Both the position numbers and the translations under genes were made by a program. This document shows positions 1 to 8,400 of a stretch of 26,003 nucleotides of DNA, piece after piece. How positions within the stretch are numbered: position 1 is the stretch's first letter; every line of letters starts with the position of its first letter. The notes beneath the pieces are model-generated. The model did not search any database. It was not told the DNA's origin and worked only from the letters and a program-made list of their open reading frames with translations. The DNA comes from Methylococcaceae bacterium (GTDB lineage: Bacteria > Pseudomonadota > Gammaproteobacteria > Methylococcales > Methylomonadaceae): assembly GCA_021647585.1 (NCBI GenBank), contig JAKIUK010000057.1:1-26003 (forward strand), read 5' to 3'.

Positions 1-150
1 CAGTTGGATCACGGATTCTAGCACAAGCTCTTGATTCCTCAGCACTTCAAAAAAATACCCGCTTAACCTATGGGTGAAGCTCAGATTTTTTTAAAGCACT
101 GAGAAACCAATATCTTGCACTATAATTCCGCGCTCAACTGATTTTTCTAG
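1..150. mobile_element. MITE-like inverted-repeat element, cut by the left window edge
   Basis: The right terminus is CTCAACTGATTTTTCTAG at 133-150, identical over 18 bases to the right end of the element at 25558-25892. The window begins with CAGTTGGATC, which resembles the inner part of the opposite terminal repeat (CAGTTGATCG in the second copy), so nearly the whole element may be present at about 160 bp. The interior forms a long imperfect hairpin: arm 38-56 (CTCAGCACTTCAAAAAAAT) pairs with 85-103 (ATTTTTTTAAAGCACTGAG), and an inner stem pairs GCTTAACC (61-68) with GGGTGAAGC (72-80). There is no coding capacity. The outer TA of CTAG could be a TA target duplication, as made by IS630/mariner-type or some IS5-type transposases; that is inference. 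Confidence 0.55.
38..103. repeat. Long nested hairpin inside the left MITE
   Basis: Nineteen-base arms (38-56 and 85-103) pair with one 2x2 internal mismatch and one further mismatch. Seven consecutive A:T pairs lie at the top of the outer stem, and a second stem-loop (61-80) is nested inside. It could act as a bidirectional terminator (T-run 86-92) or simply be element architecture. Confidence 0.55.
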
Positions 151-579
151 GTTTATCTTTCAAGAAAGGTGCTTGATAAAACTTTAATTCGGGTTGAGTC
201 CAATTTTATTTCGAGCAGATCTATGTAATTATGTACAATCAGCAAGGTGATTTAAAACTATCGGGCTGTAATTTAAAGGTATTTGAAAATATTATGCTTG
301 TTCCAGCGGGGTTATAGCTTCACAATATTCCAACTACTGCAAATGCGAAGTTTGTGGTTGTCAAATAAGTTACGCTGATTTTTTTGTTGTTAAAAAATCT
401 GGGATACCTGCTTTGTTATTCTTTTGACTGCAAAACAATCATTAGCTAAAAAGCAATTATGGCTCCAACGTTAAATAAATTTTAATTCGAATTTTAAAAA
501 AAAATTAATATTGAATAATAATTTTATCTGTTTGCAGCATAATTGTTGTTGATGGAATAACATAAATTAATACAAATTT
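151..579. other. Gene-free AT-rich leader upstream of the DUF255 gene
   Basis: I see no open frame with coding character and no tRNA-like fold. The only local structure is an A/T-only hairpin around 378-400 (GATTTTTT paired with AAAAAATC). The region presumably holds the promoter of the gene starting at 580, but no convincing -35/-10 pair could be picked by eye, and the start at 580 has no strong Shine-Dalgarno. Confidence 0.4.
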
Positions 580-2964
580 ATGCAACTAAAACGAGTACGC
601 TTATTTTTTTTAATTGGGTGCATCATGACGAGTCCCGTTAGTTTTTCTGATAACTCCAGTTATAATATTACTTACCCTGAAGTATTACAAAACCAACTTA
701 TTTCAGCATTGAAAAGTAAAGGTCCCGATTATAAAGCCAGGACTCGGCATATTAAAAACGGGAATCCGGTTTACACCAATCGTCTGATTCTGGAAGATTC
801 CCCGTACCTACTCCAACATGCGCACAATCCAGTAAACTGGTATCCATGGGGTGAAGAAGCGTTTGCTACTGCAAAACGGGAAAATAAACCTATTTTTCTA
901 TCAATAGGCTATGCCACTTGTCATTGGTGTCATGTCATGGAGGAAGAAAGTTTTGAGAGTATTCAAGTCGCTAAAATACTTAATCAACACTTTATTGCCA
1001 TCAAAGTAGATAGAGAACAATATCCCGATATTGATGCTACCTATATGACAGCTGTGACTATGCTAACAGGACATGGTGGCTGGCCTATGTCATCTTTTAT
1101 TACCTATGAAGGTAAGCCCTTTTTTGGCGGTACTTATTATCCACAACCTACCTTTGTTAATTTATTGATGCAGGTAAAATCTGCCTGGGATAAACAACAT
1201 CAGACTTTGTTAGTACAAGCGAATAAATTAGCCGCGGCAGTGCAACAAGAAACATCAAGACGGGGTGCTGTTTCCACATTAGAGCAATCCGCAGTGCAAG
1301 CAGCGATTCAGCAAATTATGAGTCGTTTTGATAAACAAAACGGGGGATTCAGTTTAGCGCCCAAATTTCCTAATGAACCATTACTGTTGTTGTTATTACA
1401 AGTAGCAGAAAGACACAATAATCCACAAATAATAGAGGCTGTGGATAAAACCTTGTCATCTATGGCACAAGGCGGAATATATGATCAGGTAGGAGGAGGG
1501 TTTCATCGTTATTCTACTGATGCACAGTGGCTGGTTCCTCATTTTGAAAAAATGCTTTATAACCAGGCTTATCTGGTCCGAGTCTATGCTCAAGCATACC
1601 GGTTAACGCATAATCCTTTGTATGCGCGAGTAGTCAAACAAACATTAGACTATGTACTGCGTGAAATGAGTAACGATAAAGGCGTTTTTTATTCAGCGAC
1701 AGATGCAGACAGCGAAGGTGAAGAAGGTACTTTTTTTGTCTGGAGCATTGAAGAAATAAATAAGTTAATTCACTCCACTGATGCTGATTTCATTAAGCAA
1801 TTATATGGAGTAAAACAAGTCGGTAATTTTGCAGGTAAAAACATTTTTTTCTTAACTGAATCGTTACAGAAAACAGCAAAGCAAAACAATGAATCATTAA
1901 CAACTCTGCTTACTCGCCTTGACCCACTACTTGAAACCTTAAGAAATTACCGACATAAGCGGATACATCCATTAACGGATAATAAAATAATAGTTGCCTG
2001 GAATAGTATGCTGATTACTGCTCTAATTGAAGCGGGAGATATTTTAAATGAACCTCGTTATATCAGTGCTGCCAAAACTGCTACTGCATCTCTATGGGAA
2101 TCTCAGCGCACTAAAGACGGAGATATGTGGCGGATAAACCTCAATAATAAAGCCTCCATACCAGCTAAACAAGATGATTATGCCCATTTTTCCGAAGCAT
2201 TATTGACTTTATATGATGTAACTAACAATGAATCCTATCTGCAGATGGCACAACAATTAACGGATGAAATGGTAAAACATTTTTTAGACAGCAAATCCGG
2301 CACTTTAAATATGGGAACAAACAAGTTGTTATTTACTCAACCTAAAGAATCATATGATGGCGCCCTACCTTCAGGTAACTCAGTAGCAGTACGTATTTTC
2401 AACCGACTTTATAATCGCACTGCTCAAGAAAAGTATAGTGATTATGCGACAAAAATATTACAGGCTTTTTCTAGTGATATTACTCAACAACCTGCGGCCT
2501 ATTCATATATGCTGGCCCAATTGGATGAATTAAAAAATGGTGAATTAGGTGCGCATCAATATGCTGCACGTAGTGCTATCAAGGTCGATGGAAAAATTGA
2601 AATGTCAGGTGTTAATCGATACAAACTAAATATCCATTTTAAAGTTAAACCCGATTGGCATATTAATGCGAACAAACCATTACAGAAACAACTGATTGCG
2701 ACAACAATTAATGTTGTAGATAGTCAGAATTGGCAATTGAATAATATTCAGTACCCAGCCGCTAAATTGATAAAAACAGCATTTGATAAAGAGTCATTGG
2801 CACTATATCAAGGTCAATTTGTGATTACAGCAGATATTACGAGTAAAACCAGGTTAAATACTAAACCTGTGAACATTAATATAAACCTGCAAGCTTGTAA
2901 TCAAAATAGCTGCTTAGCTCCAGAATTTTTAACCTTATATCTTAGTCCTGTATTGGGAAATTAA
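580..2964 (+). CDS. Exported DUF255 (YyaL/SPATA20-type) thioredoxin-fold protein with C-terminal DsbD-alpha-like domain
   Basis: The 794-residue protein has three parts. Residues 1-23 look like an export signal (MQLKRVR, then LFFLIGC; LIGC at 11-14 even fits a lipobox, with an alternative SPase I site after SFS23). Residues about 68-640 match the DUF255/thioredoxin-like family: SPYLLQHAHNPVNWYPW followed by the diagnostic CHWC at 114-117, then the (alpha/alpha)6-barrel region typical of SPATA20/YyaL proteins. Residues about 660-794 resemble the DsbD N-terminal (alpha) fold: a VKPDWHINANKP-like segment, and QACNQNSCLAP near the C-terminus that looks like the DsbD-alpha cysteine pair motif. The family norm is roughly 600-700 residues and often cytosolic, so export plus an extra redox domain is unusual. 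A role in periplasmic thiol-disulfide chemistry is inference; the catalytic activity of DUF255 proteins is poorly defined. The start is chosen because it supplies the signal; 625 is an alternative ATG. Confidence 0.85.
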   Translation: MQLKRVRLFFLIGCIMTSPVSFSDNSSYNITYPEVLQNQLISALKSKGPDYKARTRHIKNGNPVYTNRLILEDSPYLLQHAHNPVNWYPWGEEAFATAKRENKPIFLSIGYATCHWCHVMEEESFESIQVAKILNQHFIAIKVDREQYPDIDATYMTAVTMLTGHGGWPMSSFITYEGKPFFGGTYYPQPTFVNLLMQVKSAWDKQHQTLLVQANKLAAAVQQETSRRGAVSTLEQSAVQAAIQQIMSRFDKQNGGFSLAPKFPNEPLLLLLLQVAERHNNPQIIEAVDKTLSSMAQGGIYDQVGGGFHRYSTDAQWLVPHFEKMLYNQAYLVRVYAQAYRLTHNPLYARVVKQTLDYVLREMSNDKGVFYSATDADSEGEEGTFFVWSIEEINKLIHSTDADFIKQLYGVKQVGNFAGKNIFFLTESLQKTAKQNNESLTTLLTRLDPLLETLRNYRHKRIHPLTDNKIIVAWNSMLITALIEAGDILNEPRYISAAKTATASLWESQRTKDGDMWRINLNNKASIPAKQDDYAHFSEALLTLYDVTNNESYLQMAQQLTDEMVKHFLDSKSGTLNMGTNKLLFTQPKESYDGALPSGNSVAVRIFNRLYNRTAQEKYSDYATKILQAFSSDITQQPAAYSYMLAQLDELKNGELGAHQYAARSAIKVDGKIEMSGVNRYKLNIHFKVKPDWHINANKPLQKQLIATTINVVDSQNWQLNNIQYPAAKLIKTAFDKESLALYQGQFVITADITSKTRLNTKPVNININLQACNQNSCLAPEFLTLYLSPVLGN

Positions 2965-3124
2965 TGCAGAGATTCTAAATTTCAATTTAGCACTCAGATC
3001 GTTAAAGATGAACTTCAAAATGTATATCACTTTTCTTACAAATACAACGGAGTGGGTGTGATTGAGACATTAATTCTCAGATGATAAAGAGAGTTCAATA
3101 GCCTATTTTCTGCAGCTGCATTAT

Positions 3125-3235
3125 TTATTGATTTTGCAGCGGATGATGATTTTTGTTATGTCTGTATTGACCTTCAGTATTTTCACACCCACTTAAAGCA
3201 GTTATTGCCAATAAAATAAATACCCATTTGGCCAT
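3125..3235 (-). CDS. Small lipoprotein, 36 residues
   Basis: Reading the minus strand from ATG at 3235 gives MAKWVFILLAITALSGCENT, then a hydrophilic tail rich in His and Asn ending ...NHHPLQNQ. The layout is a textbook lipoprotein signal: Lys at position 3, a hydrophobic stretch, and the lipobox LSGC with Cys17 as the lipidated residue, leaving a 20-residue mature peptide. A strong Shine-Dalgarno (AAGGGGGAGAT) sits directly upstream of the ATG, which decides the start. The tail has two adjacent His pairs/Asn residues (HNKNHH), so metal binding is conceivable. It is too short for routine gene calling. No family is recognised. It lies downstream of, and on the same strand as, the membrane protein at 3443-3898. 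Confidence 0.7.
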   Translation of the reverse strand: MAKWVFILLAITALSGCENTEGQYRHNKNHHPLQNQ

Positions 3236-3442
3236 ATCTCCCCCTTGTCCACCAAGTTTTATGATAATACTCGTATCTGCGTTTCAGTACCAAATGTAAA
3301 AACGATTTTAAATTAACATCACGAATCTATTTGTCTAACACTTCAGTATAGATCGTTATTTTTACTCACTAACATTTGTCTGTCAATTTGAATTATATGG
3401 AATGTCAGATCCGAGTAAAATAATCTATCCCCCTTTTTTGCC

Positions 3443-3898
3443 TTAAGTAACTTCTGTAACCAGGAAGAATAGGAAATAAGTTGCAATACAATAACCAATG
3501 ATCCATTTAATTTTGCGGATGAATGGCATTGCTTTCCAGTTGGAAGATTGACGTTTATTATATTCTCGTAAATTATTTGTGAACCGATTATATAGTTTGG
3601 GTAATGCTTGTATGAATCTGTATGTGAAGTACAGGCCAACAATTATGGCAGCATTGACAATAATGATTTCACTTTGATGGTGATTGGTGTGTAGGGTGTA
3701 TCCCAGAATAACTTCGAAAGAATATTCAAATGCTTCGACAATGGTATGAATACCACCGGTAGCATGATCCAGAAATCCCAGCATCCAGTCTAGTAGGGTA
3801 TCGTGTACTTGTAGAAAAATAAATATCAGGACAAAATTTCTACTGATGCATTTAAATATTTTCTGGTCTTGCTTTTGAACGTTTTTGCTATACATCAT
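3443..3898 (-). CDS. Conserved-looking inner-membrane protein of unknown function
   Basis: About 151 residues from the tandem ATG at 3898/3895; the frame can be extended to a GTG at 3937, but that start lacks a Shine-Dalgarno whereas an AGG sits about 7 nt before 3898. Visible features are an N-terminal hydrophobic segment (FVLIFIFLQVHDTLLDWML), an amphipathic part with FEYSFEVILGYTLHTNHHQSE, a second membrane segment (IIIVNAAIIVGLYFTYRFI), a basic loop (LPKLYNRFTNNLREYNKR) and a C-terminal membrane segment (WIIGYCIATYFLFFLVTEV). The pattern of a His/Glu-bearing loop followed by a membrane helix and an ALPKLYNRF-like segment recalls uncharacterised proteins of other gammaproteobacteria, but I cannot name the family. 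It may be co-transcribed with the lipoprotein gene at 3125-3235 (gap about 207 bp). Confidence 0.6.
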   Translation of the reverse strand: MMYSKNVQKQDQKIFKCISRNFVLIFIFLQVHDTLLDWMLGFLDHATGGIHTIVEAFEYSFEVILGYTLHTNHHQSEIIIVNAAIIVGLYFTYRFIQALPKLYNRFTNNLREYNKRQSSNWKAMPFIRKIKWIIGYCIATYFLFFLVTEVT

Positions 3899-4687
3899 TG
3901 TAAAAACCTGTATATTTGTTGAACATTGCTGATACACTGCAAAGGCAGAGTAAGTAATCTTATGTTTACATAGTTGATTCAGCTTATTAATATTGTGTTC
4001 AATTCTACTTTGTCAAATTATTAAATTTAGGGTGTGTTGTACGCACCACTGTGATAATTAATAGCAAACAACATTTATTGGTGCGTGCAACGCATCCTAC
4101 GAAAAATTTTATTCTAATGTGACTAAGTAGAATGAATACAGTTAATAATGCGACTTCATATCTATAAGCAATTTATACACCATAAATAAATAAATCGCCT
4201 AATACACTATTAAAATAGGGATTAAATACATCTTTTTAATATTCAATTAATGATTTAACTCTTACGAATTCATTTAAAGTGTCTCAATTACCCGACAACT
4301 CATAAAATCCCAAAACAAGAAATTGGTTCTGTTAAAAAATAAATCATCTTAAATTATATTAAAAAATAGCATAACATTTTGTTATCAATACATAATTTTT
4401 GTTTATTTATAATCAATACGGAGTTGTCGTGGGATGACTACAAAGTTATTCGAATAAGATTTTATGCATCCAAAACCAGAGCATTTCACTTTTCTTAGCA
4501 ACATAAGTAGCTACCGTTGTGAAACAGCGACACCTTAAAACCAGACAAAAATCCGTTTTAGTAGTTTTAGGGGCAGATTCGAATTAAAGAAGAGAGGAAT
4601 TGCATCTTAGATTAAACTCATAAGTGCCATTTTGCTATCGTTCTACTCTGCATTTGGCATCAGATTATTTATAAAAAGGAGAATCAA
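3899..4687. other. Gene-free interval of about 790 bp, mostly repeat-derived
   Basis: It contains the palindromic element at 4002-4133 (listed separately) and a separated perfect 9-bp inverted pair, CGACAACTC at 4293-4301 against GAGTTGTCG at 4421-4429, enclosing about 120 bp of very AT-rich sequence. The remainder shows no open frame with coding character and no recognisable RNA. The last 60 bases should carry the promoter of the SIMPL gene; its Shine-Dalgarno AAAGGAGA is clear. Confidence 0.5.
4002..4133. repeat. Palindromic MITE-like element with nested inverted repeats
   Basis: The outer arms are ATTCTACTTTGTCAAATT (4002-4019) and AATGTGACTAAGTAGAAT (4116-4133), complementary at 16 of 18 positions. 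The inner arms, TAGGGTGTGTTGTACGCACC (4028-4047) and GGTGCGTGCAACGCATCCTA (4080-4099), pair at nearly every position. The inner GTAGGRTGCGTT...ACGCACC type of palindrome is a common dispersed intergenic repeat in several aquatic gammaproteobacteria. The whole 132-bp unit behaves like a non-autonomous, symmetrical repeat with no coding capacity. Confidence 0.7.
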
Positions 4688-5407
4688 GTGCAACAAAGTA
4701 GCAAAAAAAGTGCTTTTATTTTAGGTTCCTTTATCTTCTTCGGTTTAGCTGCGTTAGGTTATTTGCTGGGTAACGCAGCAATTGAATATAAACTATACGA
4801 CCGAAGTGTGACAGTAAAAGGACTATCAGAGCAAGAATTTGACGCTGATATTGTTATATGGCCTATTCAGTTCACTTCAGCAGGAAATGACTTAGAAAGT
4901 TTATATAATTCAATAGAGACAAGTACCTCGAAGATAAAAGCATTTCTCGGCAAGAAAGGCATTAGCGCCGAAGAGATAACATTCGCATCACCGGCAATAA
5001 CGGATAAGTCAGCTCAGCAATATGGGAATAATTTCAAGCCGGAGTTTCGTTACACTTCTATTCAAACTGTTACCGTTTATTCTAAAGATATAAAGACTGT
5101 GCGGTCAGTATTGGGTTCATTATCGGAGCTTGGGAAACAGGGTATTGTTTTCACCGGCGGTAATTATGAGTCACAAACAGAATATATTTTTACCCGATTA
5201 AATGACGTTAAGCCTGAAATGATTGAGGAAGCGACAAGAAAAGCGAGGGAGGTCGCTGAAAAATTTGCATCAGATTCTCAAAGTCTTTTAGGAAAAATAA
5301 AAAGGGCTTCACAGGGACAGTTTAGTATAAGTGCTAGAGATAAGAATAATCCACATATCAAAAAGGTTCGTGTTGTATCTACAGTTGAATATTATTTATC
5401 AGATTAA
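4688..5407 (+). CDS. Membrane-anchored SIMPL (DUF541) domain protein
   Basis: The 239-residue protein starts at a GTG preceded by AAAGGAGA with good spacing. Residues about 9-28 (FILGSFIFFGLAALGYLLGN) form an N-terminal membrane anchor or uncleaved signal. The rest is a SIMPL/DUF541 domain: RSVTVKGLSEQEFDADIVIWPI near the start, a helical segment around residues 80-100 (KAFLGKKGISAEEITFASP), and an EATRKAREVAEKFASDSQSLLGKI helix followed by a terminal strand (KKVRVVSTVEYYL). SIMPL proteins, including YggE, are periplasmic or envelope-associated; the biochemical role is unresolved and links to oxidative stress are reported for some members. It stands alone, convergent with the kinase gene that ends 40 bp downstream. 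Confidence 0.85.
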   Translation: MQQSSKKSAFILGSFIFFGLAALGYLLGNAAIEYKLYDRSVTVKGLSEQEFDADIVIWPIQFTSAGNDLESLYNSIETSTSKIKAFLGKKGISAEEITFASPAITDKSAQQYGNNFKPEFRYTSIQTVTVYSKDIKTVRSVLGSLSELGKQGIVFTGGNYESQTEYIFTRLNDVKPEMIEEATRKAREVAEKFASDSQSLLGKIKRASQGQFSISARDKNNPHIKKVRVVSTVEYYLSD

Positions 5408-5446
5408 AGGTTTAGGCTTTATGAGCTGTTAGTCTGTTTATAGAAC

Positions 5447-8400
5447 TTAGTTAACAATGAGCTCTATATTTGATTGTGGAAGAGAAAATTGGAATATCGC
5501 TCCACCTTGAGGTGCATTATCTGCTGTTATTGTTCCACCATGCAGGTCAATTATTTCTTTACAAATGGCCAATCCAAGTCCGGTGCCACCTGCCCCTGTT
5601 GATGTTTTACTGCTTTGAATGAATTTATCAAATACACTTTCTAATTCTTGTACGGGAATTCCCATACCTTCATCGCGAATGGTAAATTTAATTACATTCT
5701 GATGATCTATCTGGTCAAAAGAAATGATTAAATAGATACTTTCTCCCACTTCTGAAAATTTAATCGCATTTGATAGTAAATTAGTAATTACTTGAGCAAT
5801 TCGATTACTATCAAAGAAAGCAACAGGATTATTCCAGACATTTTCCCAGACTATTTTAATTTGCTTTTCATCTAGCCATGCCTGCTGTTCTACCAGACAA
5901 CTTTTTACTAAAATTTGCAAATTATGGTTTTCCTTTTTAACATCCATTTTGCCAGCTTCTAGCTTGGATAAATCTAACAAATCATTCAATAAAACAAGTA
6001 GCCGTTCTCCACTAATATTTATTCGGTTGAAATATTTAGCCAGCTGAGGGATATTGCCTTGGTCTACCTTCTTAATTCCCAGACGGGCGAAACTTAAAAT
6101 ACCATGCATGGGTGTACGCAATTCATGACTCATATTTGCCAAAAATTCAGATTTAGCATGATTAGCCTGCTCCGCTAAATTTTTTGCTTTCACCAGGTCA
6201 TAAGTTTGTTTCTGTATCTCTTGTTGAAGCTGGTCTCTATGTTGCTTAAGTAATTTTTCTGATTTTTTTTGCTCACTAATATCAGAAAATAAACTAATTC
6301 GTCGATAAACTTCGCCTTCACTATCAAAGATAGTATTAATCGTCATCCATTGAACAGATTCATTACCATTTTTATGTTGATTATATATTTCCCCTTGCCA
6401 ATGTCCCGTGTTAGCAATGCTATTCCACATCGTTTGATAAAACTCGGCAGTATGACGACCTGAGCTTAACAGTCTTGGATTCTTATCTAAAACCTCTTGT
6501 TCGCAATAGCCAGTTATTTCAGTAAATGCGGGATTAATAGCAATGATATTGTTGTTGCAATCAGTCATCATCATTCCCTCACTGCTACTTTGGTAAACCA
6601 GTGTTGCAACTTGTATAGAGGCTGCTGCTTCTTTTCGTTCAAGTTCAATTGTGGCTCGAACAGCAAGGCTATTCAACAAACTATCCGTACCTAATTGTTT
6701 TTTCATGGGTTTGGTATCAATCAGGGCTAAAAGACCTATTATGTTAGCTTCACTGTCTCGAAGAGCAATACCTATATAACTTCTAGCCTGCATTTTTGTC
6801 AGTTCATGATCGTTAGGGAACAATTGTTGTACGTTATCGGGATAGATCCTATATTCATCTATTAATACATTTTCGCATGGCGTACCCGCTAACTCATAGC
6901 TGATATTTTCTAGAAACTGCCCCTTTCCCCAAAAAGCAAGTGTTTCGATAATTTCTGGATTATCTTTGTTTATTCTACCGACCAAACCATAATCCACATC
7001 CTGTGAAATAGCTAACTTCTTTACAATCAAACGGAAAATATTGTCTTTTTCAGTTGATTTACTTTCTGCTAATGTTTGTAGCACATCATCTATTTGTTTA
7101 CGTCGAGTAATATCTCTCACCACCCCTAACATACTTATAGCATCACCATTTTCGTTTCTCATAACATCACCAGCTTCATGTAGCCAACGTATTGTTCCAT
7201 CAGCCCAAACTATTCGGTGCTCTACTTCATATGCCTGATTTTCATTTATGGAAGTTTGAATCGCATCTTTGACCAGTTGTTGATCATCATAATGAACTAC
7301 ATTCATAAAAGTATCGTAGCTAACATCTACCTCCCCAGCTTTATATCCAAATAAAACAGCAGTAGCTTCAGACCAATAAAGTTTATTGCTCAAGATGTTC
7401 CAGTCCCAAATTCCAAATGATGCGAACTGTTGACTTTTTTCAAATCGTTGTTCTGTTTCTCTTAAATCGGTTTCAGCAATATGGCGTTCTTTCACTTCTT
7501 TTTTTAATCGGTAAACCCAGGATGCAAATAACAAAAACATAACCAGCGTAATAGCCACATATTTTATAACTGTCTTTGTACTAATATCTTGAGCAGTGTT
7601 AAAACTTAACCAGTAATTAGTAATTGATCTTTTTTCTGTTTCAGTAATAGAGGCTAATGCTTTATTCATGATTGTAACAAGTAAGGGATGGGATTTAATA
7701 ACCCCTATACTGTATTCACTTACATAACCAGTTTGCCCAAAGAACCTTAAATTTTCCAGTCCTAACGTATATATCACATGATGAATATGGGAAGCATCTC
7801 CAACATAGGCAAAAGCCTTACCATCGGCTACTTGTTGTAAACCTTTTTCCGTACTTTCAACAGTAACAATATTAATTTCAGAATGCTCTTGCCGTAACAA
7901 CTCATTGAGAAAATAGCCTTTTTCACCCACTACACGTTTGTTATACAAGTTCTCCAAATTACCTATATATGGTTGAGCAGCATTACTAACAATAATCGCA
8001 GGATAATTGATATAGGATGAAGTAAAGTTTAAATATTGCTGTCTTTCTGAGGTGTTAATGAGAGCTGAAAGCATATCGATGGATCCATGCTTAGCCATCA
8101 AAAGAATATCAGACCATGGTTTATCTTTGACTATCTCAAATTTAATATTTAAACGATTTTCAAGTAATTTCATGTAATCGGCAACATAACCGACATACTC
8201 CCCCTTATTATTAATCCATTCATGTGGAATATAATCCTTGTTGATTCCCAGTCGAATAATGGGGTGATCATCCAGCCATCGCTGTTCTTCCAAGGTTAAT
8301 GCTAAATCAATCTGATAATCATAAATAAAGTTTTCCAACTCATGGATTGAGAGCCTTTTTGCCAGTTTTAATTGATGGTAGATATTAGAAATCTGAAGTA

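Noticed and set aside
3343..3642. 99-codon minus-strand frame next to the membrane protein
   Set aside because: It overlaps the better supported membrane-protein gene in another frame and lacks coherent domains or a ribosome site.
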